Assembly (NCBI RefSeq): GCF_002844275.1
Contig: NZ_NXGX01000003.1
Span: 415,549 to 479,548 of the forward strand
Source: Thalassospira lohafexi
GTDB taxonomy: Bacteria; Pseudomonadota; Alphaproteobacteria; Rhodospirillales; Thalassospiraceae
Direction: 5' to 3'
DNA length: 64,000 nt
Part shown: piece by piece, positions 53,702 to 63,809 of the stretch
Layout of the letters: each line of letters opens with the position of its first letter
How positions within the stretch are numbered: the first letter of the stretch is position 1
Position numbers and translations under genes: made by a program
The notes under the pieces: model-generated
Databases searched by the model: none
What the model saw: the letters and a program-made list of their open reading frames with translations, nothing else
What the model was told of the DNA's origin: nothing

Positions 53702-54550
53702 TTGGCTATTGACGGCTTTGGTTTCTGGTCGCAAAGGCATTATGTTGGCAACCGCATCGGGGATGCATGCGGGGGGCATGCAGCTTAACCGGCCAAGACC
53801 CTTGTTAAAGGCATCACGTTGCCTAAGGCCCTGTGATGAGGGCGGGAATCCGACATGCAATGTTTGTTCGATCACCAGATGCGGGTTGTAGATAACAAGG
53901 TTTTCCGCATCGCGAAGGCCGGGGTTATTGTGAAGAAGATAGCGGGCAACATTGTGATCAATCACGGCCACTTCGACATGGCCGGTAATGAGTTGGCGCA
54001 GAAGAGTTTCATCGTCGCGCATACCAAAGGAATTCATGCTGGTGCTTTCGAGCATGGCGACCAAGTGTGATTCATAGCCATAGCCCTTGACATAGCCGAC
54101 GGCATATTCTTTGAGGTCGCTAAGGTTTTCCCAGGAAAATTCAGTTGAACGCAAATGTACAAAGCCGAGCGGACTGGTGCCGATTGGTTCGGAAAACAGG
54201 AACTGACGACGCCGTTCAGGGTTGTCATAAAGCGGAAATATGGCTTCAAACCCGCGATTGTTCAGGATGTTTAAAAGTGCGCGTTTCCAAGGATAGACTT
54301 CGATTGTGTGGTCGATATCGACCTGATCAAAGGCTGCGGTTACCACACGCGATAGAAGTCCACCATCCGGCAGATTGACAGTGCTATAGGGCGGCCAGTC
54401 CAGCGTGACGAGGTTAATAATCGGTTTTGTCGAATGTGGTGGGTCATCGGCGCGTACCGTTGGGATCGACACTATCAGCGCAACACACATGATCAAACCA
54501 CCCCACATAATCTTCTGGGTGATCAATCGGCGTTGCACCGGAACACGCAT
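53699..54550 (-). CDS. Periplasmic substrate-binding-like protein (SBP family 3)
   Basis: A 283-residue exported protein. The N-terminus is basic (MRVPVQRRLITQKIM) then hydrophobic (WGGLIMCVALIVSIPTV), with cleavage probably after RADD-type residues near 34. The mature domain resembles the amino-acid-binding SBP_bac_3 fold: LDWPPYS near 49-55, PWKRALLNIL, FSEPIGTSPLGFVHLRS and the later ITGHVEVAVIDHNVARYLL. No transporter genes are adjacent; many such orphan binding proteins in marine bacteria are sensors rather than importers. Ligand unknown. Confidence 0.83.
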   Translation of the reverse strand: MRVPVQRRLITQKIMWGGLIMCVALIVSIPTVRADDPPHSTKPIINLVTLDWPPYSTVNLPDGGLLSRVVTAAFDQVDIDHTIEVYPWKRALLNILNNRGFEAIFPLYDNPERRRQFLFSEPIGTSPLGFVHLRSTEFSWENLSDLKEYAVGYVKGYGYESHLVAMLESTSMNSFGMRDDETLLRQLITGHVEVAVIDHNVARYLLHNNPGLRDAENLVIYNPHLVIEQTLHVGFPPSSQGLRQRDAFNKGLGRLSCMPPACIPDAVANIMPLRPETKAVNSQ

Positions 54551-54741
54551 TGTTTCCTCCCTCTGCCCGCAGAAACCTATCCATAAGTGGTGATTCCGGT
54601 CAAGGTTCGAAAGGCTATTTCATTAGATTTATATTGTATTAATTGGTGTATTGATCGTGTTTATAAACAATCACAGATGTTTAATAAGGATTATTTAATG
54701 TAGTGGTGCGACGGCAAGGCGCAGGGCCAAGTGGCCAAAGA

Positions 54742-54775
54742 AAAACCTCGGCATTTTGACAGATGCCGAGGTTTT
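54742..54775 (-). terminator. Terminator of polA
   Basis: Thirteen-base perfect stem AAAACCTCGGCAT/ATGCCGAGGTTTT, eight-base loop, 21 bases after the polA stop on the minus strand. Confidence 0.9.
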
Positions 54776-54796
54776 AAATGATCGAGGGGGGATGAT

Positions 54797-57643
54797 CTAA
54801 TGCGCATCCGCCCAGCTATCGCCAATGCCCGCATCGACAATCAGCGGCACCGACAGATGGGCGGCATTTTCCATGACATCGCGGATGATCTTGATGGCTT
54901 TTTCGGCCTCGTCTTCCGGGGCTTCAAAGATCAATTCATCGTGGACCTGTAACAGCATCCGGGTTTTAAGGCCGGCATCAACCAAAGCACCGGGAACCGC
55001 GATCATTGCACGTTTGATGATATCGGCAGCCCCACCCTGAATCGGGGCGTTGATGGCGGCACGCTCGCCAAAGCTTCGGCGCATGCCGTTTTTATCATTG
55101 ATGCCATTGATATGGATGTTGCGGCCAAACAGGGTGCGGACATGGCCATGTTTTTTGGCAAATTCCTTGGCCTGATCCATGTAATCGCGAATGCCGGGGT
55201 AAATTTCGAAATAGGCTTCGATGAAGGCCTTGGCTTCTTTTTGGCCAATGCCGAGCTGATTGGCCAGACCAAAGGCAGATATGCCATAGATGATGCCAAA
55301 GTTAATTGCCTTGGCCTTACGGCGCACCATCGGGTCCATGCCCTCAATCGGGACACCAAACACCTTTGATGCGGTGGCGGCGTGGATATCCTCGCCGTTT
55401 TTGAACGCTTCGCGCAGCGCATCAATTTCGGCCACATGGGCCAGAAGACGCAGCTCGATCTGCGAATAGTCGGCAGAAATAAGCTTGCAGCCCTTATCGG
55501 CAACAAAGGCGGTGCGGATTTTCCGGCCTTCTTCGCTGCGGATCGGGATGTTTTGCAGGTTCGGATCGTTTGACGACAACCGCCCGGTATTGACGTTGGT
55601 TTGACCGTAGCTTGTATGAACGCGCCCAGTCAGCGGGTTAACGTGATTTGCCAAGGCATCGGTGTAAGTACTTTTAAGTTTTGACAGTTGGCGCCATTCC
55701 AAAATTTTGGTCGGCAGGTCATGACCGAGTGCAGCCAATCCTTCAAGAACGTCAGCACCGGTTTGCCATGCGCCGGTTTTGGTTTTCTTGCCACCCGGCA
55801 GGCTCATTTTATCAAACAGAATTTCGCCGAGCTGCTTGGGACTGCCAAGGTTGAACGGTTCACCAGCCATTTCATGGATGGTTTTTTCGAGTATCGCCAT
55901 GCGTTTGGCAAAGTCATCCGACAGGTTTTTAAGGATGTCGGTATCAACCTTAACCCCCAGCCGTTCCATTTTGGCCAAGACCGGCACCAACGGGCGGTCC
56001 AGCGTTTCATAGACGCTTGCCATATGTTCCTGAGCAATACGGGGTTTAAGTAACCGATGCAGGCGAAGGGTGATATCGGCATCCTCGGCGGCATAGTCCA
56101 GCGCCTTATCAAGCGGGACCTGATCAAAGGTGATCTGGGTTTTGCCCGACCCGCAAACCTCCGAGAACTTTATTGGCTGGTAATCAAGATGCAGGTCAGC
56201 CAGTTCGTCCATGCCGTGTCCGTGGCTGGTGCCATCAAGGACATAGGACAGCACCATGGTGTCATCCATCGGGGCGACATCAATGCCATGACGCGACAGA
56301 ACAATCATATCGTATTTCAGGTTCTGACCGATTTTCAGAACACCGGTGTCCTGCAACAACGGTTTGATCAGCTCAATGGCGCGATCAAGCGCGATTTGTT
56401 TGGGGATGTCGGCCTTGGCAGGGGCCTCTTTGGCATCGCCAAAATCAAATCCGCCTTGCGTGCCTTTGGCTTCGCTGTTCTCAGCACTCTTGCCGTGCCC
56501 CAGCGGGATGTAACAGCCATTTCCAGGCTCTGTCGAAAGTGAAATGCCAACCAGTTTGGCCTGATGGGCATCAAGGGACGTGGTTTCGGTATCAACCGCA
56601 ACTGTCCCGGCATATTCGGCCTTTGCAATCCAGTGCCTTAGACGTTCTTCATCCTGCACAAGTTCATATTCTGCCTTTTCGACATTGATTTTATTGACAC
56701 CGACACCGGGCTGGGTCGGGCTTTCAAATTCAATATCGCCGCCAAATTTTGCTTTTACTTTAGAAAGCAGTGATTTAAAGCCATGACTTGCAATAAAGCT
56801 TAAAAGAACTTCTGCGTCGGGTTCTTTTAATTCAAACCCACTGATCTGCTCAACCACTGGAACGTCGGTTTTCAAGGTGACCAGACGTCGGGAAATACGG
56901 GCCAGTTCGGCATTCTCGATCAGTTTTTCGCGGCGCTTGGGCTGTTTGATTTCGCCTGCGCGCTCCAGTAGAGAATCAAGATCACCATATTCATCAATAA
57001 GTTGGGATGCGGTCTTAATGCCAATGCCCGGAACACCGGGGACGTTATCAACAGAATCACCGGCAAGTGCCTGAATATCGATGACTTTGTTTGGAGAAAC
57101 ACCAAACTTCTCCATCACCTCGGCAGCACCAATGGTACGATTCTTCATCGCATCAAACATTTGCACCCGGTCGGTGACAAGCTGCATTAAATCCTTGTCC
57201 GAAGACACGATAATGACGTCAGAACCTTCGGCTTCGGCCTGACGGGCATAGGTCGCGATCAGGTCGTCGGCCTCATATCCTTCGAGCTCGATCGACGGCA
57301 GGTTGAACGCCCGGGTCGCATCGCGGATCAGGCCAAACTGCGGCACCAGTTCTTCGGGCGCTGGTGGGCGGTGTGCCTTGTATTCGGGATAGAAATCATT
57401 GCGGAACGTCTTGCCCTTGGGGTCAAAAATGACCGCCATATGGTCGGGCTTGGTGTCTTCGCGCAGTTTCATCAGCATGGTGCAGAAACCATACACCGCG
57501 TTTACCGGCGTGCCGTCCGGACTGGTCATCGGCGGCAGGGCATGAAAGGCGCGGAAAATAAAGCCGGAACCATCAACCAGTACGACGCGGCGCGGTTTTT
57601 GTCCGCTGGACGTCTTGGTGTCGGATGGGGCGGAATCTGTCAT
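54797..57643 (-). CDS. polA: DNA polymerase I
   Basis: Polymerase for Okazaki fragment processing and repair. The ATG at 57643 (MTDSAPSDTK) gives 948 residues; the longer frame adds 43 residues of unlikely origin. The 5'-3' exonuclease domain begins VVLVDGSGFIFRAFHALPPM near 21-40. The 3'-5' proofreading domain retains its acidic residues (VAVDTETTSLDA near 400). Polymerase motifs are DYSQIELRLLAH (A), the RRKAKAINFGIIYG helix (B) and LLQVHDELIFEAP (C). All three activities look intact. Own terminator; divergent from the membrane-protein gene. Confidence 0.98.
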   Translation of the reverse strand: MTDSAPSDTKTSSGQKPRRVVLVDGSGFIFRAFHALPPMTSPDGTPVNAVYGFCTMLMKLREDTKPDHMAVIFDPKGKTFRNDFYPEYKAHRPPAPEELVPQFGLIRDATRAFNLPSIELEGYEADDLIATYARQAEAEGSDVIIVSSDKDLMQLVTDRVQMFDAMKNRTIGAAEVMEKFGVSPNKVIDIQALAGDSVDNVPGVPGIGIKTASQLIDEYGDLDSLLERAGEIKQPKRREKLIENAELARISRRLVTLKTDVPVVEQISGFELKEPDAEVLLSFIASHGFKSLLSKVKAKFGGDIEFESPTQPGVGVNKINVEKAEYELVQDEERLRHWIAKAEYAGTVAVDTETTSLDAHQAKLVGISLSTEPGNGCYIPLGHGKSAENSEAKGTQGGFDFGDAKEAPAKADIPKQIALDRAIELIKPLLQDTGVLKIGQNLKYDMIVLSRHGIDVAPMDDTMVLSYVLDGTSHGHGMDELADLHLDYQPIKFSEVCGSGKTQITFDQVPLDKALDYAAEDADITLRLHRLLKPRIAQEHMASVYETLDRPLVPVLAKMERLGVKVDTDILKNLSDDFAKRMAILEKTIHEMAGEPFNLGSPKQLGEILFDKMSLPGGKKTKTGAWQTGADVLEGLAALGHDLPTKILEWRQLSKLKSTYTDALANHVNPLTGRVHTSYGQTNVNTGRLSSNDPNLQNIPIRSEEGRKIRTAFVADKGCKLISADYSQIELRLLAHVAEIDALREAFKNGEDIHAATASKVFGVPIEGMDPMVRRKAKAINFGIIYGISAFGLANQLGIGQKEAKAFIEAYFEIYPGIRDYMDQAKEFAKKHGHVRTLFGRNIHINGINDKNGMRRSFGERAAINAPIQGGAADIIKRAMIAVPGALVDAGLKTRMLLQVHDELIFEAPEDEAEKAIKIIRDVMENAAHLSVPLIVDAGIGDSWADAH

Positions 57644-57944
57644 GCGTCTCTTGCTCTTATGTTCGAGGATAATGTTGGCCCGCAGAATGCCCGATCCGTG
57701 TCGGTAAGTCGAGGGCGCGGTGTCGCCTACGATCAAAAACCGCGCCTGTCTCCTGACAAAAACGGGTGGCAAAGTGTCGGCCTTTGACGCTGGGTTGATG
57801 TATATTTCGATATCAAAACAAATAAGCTAAATACCGGGGGCTGGACGATTTTTGGCGGACGGTCTGTTTGTGCTTATCGTTCTGCTGCGGTGTTGCTATG
57901 GTGATGTGATAACTTCATCCCAAGGGACATGGGAGATCCGGTTC

Positions 57945-58727
57945 GTGGCCCGGAAAACAAGCAAGCCGGAATTTAGCCCAAAGGGCATCGGCGTTGAAAC
58001 TGCAGGTCCGGTACGTGAGCTTTCAGATGATATGAGGCTCTCGACCCGGCAAGGCAAAAAGAAGCAAGGTGATCGTCGCGGGGTAGCTGCGAACGATACA
58101 GGATGGCGCCGATTTTTTAGCGTCAGTGCATGGCTGCGTTTTGTCCTGACTTTTGGCAGTTTTGGGTTGGTTCTGCATGGCTTGTTCATTGTCTTTGGCG
58201 TGTATGAACGCAATGAACGCCTTGCAAACTTTGATCATTTTGTCTTGCTGATCAAACTCGTGGTGTTTGTCGCGTTGATGTATCTGTTTTACGCCATGCT
58301 GATGCATTACGGGCCCATTCGGCACAAGGTTCGGGGCATTTTCTTTTTGGCGCTTGCCCCGGTGGCCGCCCTTTGCATTTTTATGATCTATGGCGGCGGT
58401 GCCCTTTTTGGCAGTTTCATCCCGGTTTTGCAGTTCTTGATCCTGACCATCGGGGTCGGTGGATTTCTGCTGTATGTCCTTGGTTATACATGGATAACCG
58501 GACGTAAGGTGCGCCGTGAAACGGTAAAATATGGCGATTTCACACCGGCAGGCGACCCAATAGGCTCGGCGGGTCATGGTAACCTGCCGCCCGGTGTGCG
58601 ACAGGATCGCCGCAAAGTCCACAAAGCAGGCAACCTGCGGCTACGCAGTACCGATGGCCGTGGTGATGCAACGGGCGGGGGATCTGGAAACGGCAATGGT
58701 GGCAAGGTCCGTTTGCCGGAAATCTAA
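57945..58727 (+). CDS. Multi-pass membrane protein of unknown function
   Basis: I do not recognise the family. The best start is a GTG at 57945 (MARKTSKPEFSPKGIGVETAG) with GGGAGA eight bases before it, giving 260 residues; the frame extends upstream to a TTG at 57852 without a ribosome site. After a basic N-terminus of about 60 residues come four or five hydrophobic helices (FVLTFGSFGLVLHGLFIVFG, LIKLVVFVALMYLFYAML, GIFFLALAPVAALCIFMIYG, LQFLILTIGVGGFLLYVLGY). A hydrophilic, glycine-rich tail follows (GDATGGGSGNGNGG). Diverges from polA and precedes the hydrolase gene by 33 bases. Confidence 0.65.
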   Translation: MARKTSKPEFSPKGIGVETAGPVRELSDDMRLSTRQGKKKQGDRRGVAANDTGWRRFFSVSAWLRFVLTFGSFGLVLHGLFIVFGVYERNERLANFDHFVLLIKLVVFVALMYLFYAMLMHYGPIRHKVRGIFFLALAPVAALCIFMIYGGGALFGSFIPVLQFLILTIGVGGFLLYVLGYTWITGRKVRRETVKYGDFTPAGDPIGSAGHGNLPPGVRQDRRKVHKAGNLRLRSTDGRGDATGGGSGNGNGGKVRLPEI

Positions 58728-58760
58728 CGCATTCTGAACCATGAGCAGCGGAGGACCTTT

Positions 58761-59339
58761 ATGCGCCGCGACTTGATTTTTATCCACAGCGCAGGAAAAC
58801 AGGGCGGAGATGACGGCAGTAGCCGGTTTCTAGCCCGGCTTGAAGCCGCGCTGGACGGCCAGTTTCGCATTGTCGCACCGGAAATGCCGACCCCGGAGCG
58901 CCCCGACGTTGAACTATGGCTTCGCGAAATTGACCGCGTGGTTTCCAACAGCAAGTCTGATGTCCGACCGGGGGCGGTGCTTGCCGGTCATTCGCTTCGT
59001 GGGTCAACGATTTTGCAGTATCTCGGGCGAAATCGTGAAATATACCGTGATGATAACTGGTTATCGGCGGCTTTTAGCATTTCAGCACCGTTTTGGGGCC
59101 TAAAAGACTGGGAAGTGACGGATTTTGCCTTGTCTGCACCGGAAATTGCCGCATTACAGGGTCTAAAAGACCTGTATTTCTGTCACAGTGCGGATGATCG
59201 CATCGTGCCAGCGGAACATCAGGACGCTTACACTGATCATTTTCCCCATGCGGGCTGCATCCGGCTTAGATCAGCCGGGCATTTATTGTCAGACGGGGAT
59301 GCTGACGATCTGATTGAAAAGATCGCCGCATTCGCCTGA
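58761..59339 (+). CDS. Alpha/beta hydrolase-fold protein
   Basis: A 192-residue protein with a compact alpha/beta hydrolase fold. It opens RRDLIFIHSAGKQGGDD. The nucleophile elbow is AGHSLRGSTIL near 74-84 (Gly-x-Ser-x-Gly), the acid is probably the Asp in CHSADDRIVPAEH near 141-153, and the catalytic histidine is in LRSAGHLL near 170-177. It resembles small RBBP9/YdeN-type serine hydrolases. Substrate unknown. It lies shortly after the membrane protein gene and converges on folC, whose stop codon is immediately adjacent. Confidence 0.86.
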   Translation: MRRDLIFIHSAGKQGGDDGSSRFLARLEAALDGQFRIVAPEMPTPERPDVELWLREIDRVVSNSKSDVRPGAVLAGHSLRGSTILQYLGRNREIYRDDNWLSAAFSISAPFWGLKDWEVTDFALSAPEIAALQGLKDLYFCHSADDRIVPAEHQDAYTDHFPHAGCIRLRSAGHLLSDGDADDLIEKIAAFA

Positions 59340-60650
59340 TCAGGAATGATTTTCCAGAACGACACCGGCCAGATACAGCGACCCAAGGATCAAAATCCGC
59401 GATGGCGCCGGGGTTTCTGTCAGCAAAACCTCAACCGCGTGTTTGAGGTCGTTACAGGCGTGGCTTTTGGCAATGCCGCAATCACGCCCGGCGTTTTGCA
59501 GGGTGGTGGCATCATGCGCCTCATGATCGCCGGGAATAACAATCCCCGCCAAGGCCGATACATGGGGTGCCAGTGGTGCCAGAAAGGCCACAGGGTCACG
59601 GTTATCAAGCATACCGACAATCACAAGCGTATCGCCCTTGGGCTGTTGTGACAGCCATTCAGAGATCACCTCGGCAGCGGCGATATTATGGCCGCCATCC
59701 AGGATAAGCTCACAATTTTCCGGCAGGACGTCGATCAGCGGACCTTTTTTAAGGCGCTGCAAGCGTGCGGGCCATTGTGCTGAGCGCAACCCATTGGCCA
59801 GAACATCCACATCCATGCCATCACTGCCGGGTATATTGGCCTTGCGCACCGTGGCAATCGCCGTGGCGGCGTTGACATATTGATGCCGACCGGGAAGGGC
59901 AGGCCGTGGCAGGTTTAATGTGTCGCGCCCGATGCGCAGCATAAAACCATCAGCCGTTTCGTCAACGACGTCAAAATCACAAAAGATCGGCGCGCCAATC
60001 GTGTTGGCATGACGGGCAAGCGTATCAAAGGCTTCAAGGGGTTGCGGGGCGAGGATGCTGACCACGCCCGGCTTCATGATCCCGGCCTTTTCAAAGGCAA
60101 TTTTGGCAATCGTATCGCCAAGGAACCCCTGATGATCAAGCGAGATTGGCGTGATCACGGTTGCCGCAGGGGTATCAAGCACATTGGACGCATCCACCCG
60201 TCCGCCCAGTCCGGTTTCAAGGATCAGAACATCGGCGGGAATGCGCGCAAAGGCCAGAAATGCCGCGGCCTGTGCAATTTCAAAGAAGGTAATGGAATCG
60301 CCGTTATTAACGGTTTCGACTTCTTCAAGCAGGTCACAAAGCGCCTGTTCGGAAATCTGCGCACCGGCAACGACAATACGTTCGTGAAAACGCACAAGAT
60401 GCGGGGATGTCGAGCAATGAACCCGAAGGCCAGCCGCCTCATAAATCGCGCGCAAATAAGCCTGGGTGGAGCCTTTGCCGTTGGTGCCAGCCAAATGAAT
60501 GACAGGCGGCAGACTCAGGTGCGGATTTCCAAGCTTTTCAAGAAGCCGGGTAATCCGCCCGAGTGAAAGATCAATGACTTTCGGGTGCAACTGACCAAGG
60601 CGTGCAATGATTGCATCGCTTCGGGCTGTGTTACTTGTCTGTTTTGGCAC
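59340..60650 (-). CDS. folC: Folylpolyglutamate synthase / dihydrofolate synthase
   Basis: Bifunctional ligase adding glutamate to dihydropteroate and to folates. The P-loop IHLAGTNGKGSTQAYL lies near 51-66, then SPHLVRFHERI near 85-95, and DHQGFLGDTIAKIAFEKAGIMKPG in the Mur-ligase-like domain. The start is uncertain: a GTG at 60650 (436 residues, 20-base overlap with accD) is chosen to limit overlap, while in-frame starts at 60677 and 60701 would overlap accD by up to 71 bases. No start has a strong ribosome site. Follows accD and trpA in a conserved order. Confidence 0.92.
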   Translation of the reverse strand: MPKQTSNTARSDAIIARLGQLHPKVIDLSLGRITRLLEKLGNPHLSLPPVIHLAGTNGKGSTQAYLRAIYEAAGLRVHCSTSPHLVRFHERIVVAGAQISEQALCDLLEEVETVNNGDSITFFEIAQAAAFLAFARIPADVLILETGLGGRVDASNVLDTPAATVITPISLDHQGFLGDTIAKIAFEKAGIMKPGVVSILAPQPLEAFDTLARHANTIGAPIFCDFDVVDETADGFMLRIGRDTLNLPRPALPGRHQYVNAATAIATVRKANIPGSDGMDVDVLANGLRSAQWPARLQRLKKGPLIDVLPENCELILDGGHNIAAAEVISEWLSQQPKGDTLVIVGMLDNRDPVAFLAPLAPHVSALAGIVIPGDHEAHDATTLQNAGRDCGIAKSHACNDLKHAVEVLLTETPAPSRILILGSLYLAGVVLENHS

Positions 60651-61554
60651 CTTTGGTGTCCGGCTTTTTCTTGGCATCCTTGATCGGGACAATCGACGCA
60701 CCGGGTTTGGTGCGGCGGATCATGTCAATCAGGCGGCCAAAGGTCGCGTTCAATTCGTTGCGCGGAACCACCATATCGACCATGCCATGGTCCATCAGAT
60801 ATTCTGCTGTCTGGAAGTCGTCAGGCAGTTTTTCGCGAATGGTGTTTTCAATCACGCGCCGACCGGCAAAGCCGATCTGGGCACCGGGTTCGGCAACCTG
60901 AATGTCACCGAGCATGGCAAAGGATGCCGAAACACCCCCTGTGGTCGGATCGGTCAGCAGCACGAAATAGGGCAGGCCCTTTTCCTTGACCTTTTCAATC
61001 GCAGCCGTGGTGCGCGCCATCTGCATCAGGCTAAGGATGCCTTCTTGCATACGTGCACCGCCCGATGCCGGGACAATGATCAAAGCCGCATCCTGAACCG
61101 ATGCCAGTTCGGCCGCGGCAACGATGCCCTCGCCAACCGCGATCCCCATCGATCCGCCCATAAAGGAGAAATCGAAAACGGCAATCACCGTGGCATGACC
61201 ACCGACCTCACCATGGGCAACAGCCAGCGCATCCTTATAGGTTGCTTTGGCTTGAGCTGCTTTGAGGCGGTCAGTGTATTTTTTCTGATCGCGGAATTTC
61301 AGCGGGTCAACCGGAACATTCGGCAGTTCGATGGTTTGGTATTTACCCCCATCAAACAGGAGTTCAAGACGGTTTTGCGCGGAAATCCGCATGTGATGCC
61401 CACAATGCTGGCAAACATGATTGTTCTTTGCCAGGTCACGGTGGAAAATCATCTGTTCGCATGATTTGCATTTGTGCCAAAGATTTTCGGGCACATCTGT
61501 CCGGCGAACAAGTTGTTGAATCTTGGGACGGACGAATTCAGTCAGCCACGACAT
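60631..61554 (-). CDS. accD: Acetyl-CoA carboxylase carboxyltransferase beta subunit
   Basis: Beta half of the carboxyltransferase that makes malonyl-CoA for fatty acid synthesis. The 307 residues include the N-terminal zinc ribbon: Cys-x2-Cys at CKSCEQM near 27-30 and Cys-x2-Cys at CQHCGHH near 49-52. The crotonase-like core has GGSMGIAVGEGIVAAAELA, PASGGARMQEGILSLMQMA and LTDPTTGGVSASFAMLGD. A Lys-rich tail closes the protein. Located between trpA and folC, as in many alphaproteobacteria. Confidence 0.98.
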   Translation of the reverse strand: MSWLTEFVRPKIQQLVRRTDVPENLWHKCKSCEQMIFHRDLAKNNHVCQHCGHHMRISAQNRLELLFDGGKYQTIELPNVPVDPLKFRDQKKYTDRLKAAQAKATYKDALAVAHGEVGGHATVIAVFDFSFMGGSMGIAVGEGIVAAAELASVQDAALIIVPASGGARMQEGILSLMQMARTTAAIEKVKEKGLPYFVLLTDPTTGGVSASFAMLGDIQVAEPGAQIGFAGRRVIENTIREKLPDDFQTAEYLMDHGMVDMVVPRNELNATFGRLIDMIRRTKPGASIVPIKDAKKKPDTKGAKTDK

Positions 61555-61615
61555 ATCGGATACTGATCCTTAGGTTCTGTCTATATCGGTTCTTTTACAA
61601 ACGCACAGCGATTGC

Positions 61616-62464
61616 TTATTTGCGTGCGTCCCGGACCCCGTTTGCCAGTTCGCGTACAAGGCCGGTAACCATAGAGGCGGTCTTATCGGTGGCCTTGCCG
61701 TTTTCGTCAAGACTTTCGGCAATTTTTGATACGATTGCCGAACCAACAACAGCTGCATCGGCCTGTCTTGCGACCTCGGCGGCCTGTGCGGCTGTCTTGA
61801 TGCCAAACCCGACTGCGATCGGCAGTTTGGTATGACGACGCAGGCGTTCCATTGCTTCGATAATCTGCTCATTGCTTGCCGAACCGGCACCGGTTACCCC
61901 GGCCACCGACACATAGTAAACAAAGCCGGATGTATTCTGAACAAGTTTCGGCAAACGCTTGTCATCAGAGGTCGGTGTGGTCAGTCGAATGAACGATAGA
62001 CCTTTTTCGACGGTCGGAACACAAAGCTCTTCGTCTTCTTCGGGCGGCAGATCAACAACAATCAGGCCATCAACCCCGGCATTGCGCGCATCTTCAAGGA
62101 ATTCTGCCACGCCATAGATGTAGATCGGGTTGTAATAGCCCATCAGAATGATCGGCGTTTCGTGGTCCTGATCACGGAAACCACGCACCAGCGACAGCGT
62201 TTTGCGCATGTGCATGCCCGCTGCAAGTGCACGGTTCGATGCTTCCTGAATGGCGGGGCCATCGGCCATCGGATCGGTGAACGGCATGCCCAGTTCGATG
62301 ATATCCGCCCCGGCTTCTGGCAGGGCCTTGAGGATTTCAAACGAAGCTTCGGGGTCCGGGTCACCCGCCGTGATGAAGGTTACAAGACCGGCACGGCCTT
62401 CTTCCTTGAGCTTGGCAAAACGTTTTTCGATGCGGTCTTTGCCGCCAATGATTGCGTCGCTCAC
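61616..62464 (-). CDS. trpA: Tryptophan synthase alpha subunit
   Basis: Cleaves indole-3-glycerol phosphate to indole, which passes to TrpB through the channel. The 282-residue TIM barrel has the catalytic glutamate in [19 protein letters not shown] near 55-73 and the phosphate-binding loops [11 protein letters not shown] and [10 protein letters not shown]. The start is GTG ([16 protein letters not shown]), and its GTGA overlaps the trpB stop, so translation is coupled. accD follows by 61 bases. Confidence 0.98.
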   Translation of the reverse strand: MSDAIIGGKDRIEKRFAKLKEEGRAGLVTFITAGDPDPEASFEILKALPEAGADIIELGMPFTDPMADGPAIQEASNRALAAGMHMRKTLSLVRGFRDQDHETPIILMGYYNPIYIYGVAEFLEDARNAGVDGLIVVDLPPEEDEELCVPTVEKGLSFIRLTTPTSDDKRLPKLVQNTSGFVYYVSVAGVTGAGSASNEQIIEAMERLRRHTKLPIAVGFGIKTAAQAAEVARQADAAVVGSAIVSKIAESLDENGKATDKTASMVTGLVRELANGVRDARK

Positions 62465-63684
62465 AGTTTAACTCCCAGTGCTTCAGCCACGGTAAAGATG
62501 TCTTTGTCACCTCGGCCGCACAGATTGACGATGATGATTTTATCCTTGCTCATCGTCGGTGCGATTTTGATGACATGTGCCAGTGCATGGCTGGGTTCGA
62601 GTGCCGGGATGATGCCCTCACATTCAGAACACAGCTTGAAAGCAGCAAGGGCTTCCTTATCAGTAATCGCAACGTAATTGACACGCCCGATATCCTTAAG
62701 CCAGCTATGTTCCGGGCCAATCCCCGGATAATCAAGACCGGCCGAAATCGAGTCTGCCTCGGTGATCTGACCATCATCATCCATCAGAAGATATGTACGG
62801 TTGCCGTGCAAAACGCCCGGTGCGCCGGCCGTCAGGCTGGCGGCATGCTTGCCGGTATGAACACCGTGACCAGCCGCCTCGACGCCAGTGATTTCGACAT
62901 CCTTGTCATCGAGGAACGGATGGAACAGCCCGATGGCGTTTGATCCCCCCCCGATGGCGGCAACCAGAAGATCGGGCAGGCGACCTTCGGCTTCCATGAT
63001 CTGTTCCTTGGCTTCGTTGCCGATCACACACTGGAAATCACGGACAAGTTCCGGATAGGGATGTGGGCCAGCCGCGGTGCCGATGATGTAAAACGTGTCT
63101 TCGACGTTGGTAACCCAGTCACGCAATGCTTCGTTCATCGCGTCTTTCAACGACCGCGAACCCGACTCGACCGGTTTGACCTCAGCCCCCAGAAGCTTCA
63201 TGCGGAACACATTGGGCGACTGACGTTCGATGTCTTTGGCCCCCATGTAAACCGTGCAGGGCAGACCAAAGCGCGCACAAACGGTGGCGGTTGCAACACC
63301 GTGCTGACCCGCACCGGTTTCGGCGATAATGCGGGTTTTACCCATGCGCATGGCCAGAAGGATCTGACCAATACAGTTATTGATCTTATGCGCGCCGGTG
63401 TGGTTGAGCTCGTCACGCTTGAAATAGACCTTGGCCCCGCCAAGTTCTGCTGTCATGCGTTCAGCGAAATAAAGCGGGCTTGGACGGCCAACGTAATATT
63501 TCAGATAATAATCGAGTTCCTTTTGGAACTCCGGGTCATTCTTGGCGTCCTTATAGGCCTGCTCAAGCTCAAGAATCAGTGGCATGAGCGTTTCGGCGAC
63601 AAAACGGCCACCGTAATTACCAAAATGCCCGTCCGTATCAGGAAGGGTGCGGTAGCTGTTGGGCTTGGGCGATGAAGACGTCAT
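62461..63684 (-). CDS. trpB: Tryptophan synthase beta subunit
   Basis: PLP-dependent condensation of indole and serine to tryptophan. The ATG at 63684 ([19 protein letters not shown]) with GGGGAA upstream gives 407 residues; the longer frame adds 22. The PLP lysine is in [12 protein letters not shown] near 93-104, the PLP phosphate loop is [15 protein letters not shown], and [12 protein letters not shown] is typical. It is the first trp gene on this strand here; trpF, which precedes trpB in many relatives, is not seen in the remaining sequence, where a small zinc-finger gene lies instead. Confidence 0.98.
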   Translation of the reverse strand: MTSSSPKPNSYRTLPDTDGHFGNYGGRFVAETLMPLILELEQAYKDAKNDPEFQKELDYYLKYYVGRPSPLYFAERMTAELGGAKVYFKRDELNHTGAHKINNCIGQILLAMRMGKTRIIAETGAGQHGVATATVCARFGLPCTVYMGAKDIERQSPNVFRMKLLGAEVKPVESGSRSLKDAMNEALRDWVTNVEDTFYIIGTAAGPHPYPELVRDFQCVIGNEAKEQIMEAEGRLPDLLVAAIGGGSNAIGLFHPFLDDKDVEITGVEAAGHGVHTGKHAASLTAGAPGVLHGNRTYLLMDDDGQITEADSISAGLDYPGIGPEHSWLKDIGRVNYVAITDKEALAAFKLCSECEGIIPALEPSHALAHVIKIAPTMSKDKIIIVNLCGRGDKDIFTVAEALGVKL

Positions 63685-63809
63685 AGAAATTCCCCGTGGA
63701 TAGGCCGCAATTCCTGCGGCGTAGGCTGGTGACGACCGATTAATCCGCAAAGCGCTGACGAAATGTGTCGCGCTGGCTGGTTACAATACCCGCAAACGGG
63801 CGTAACGGA

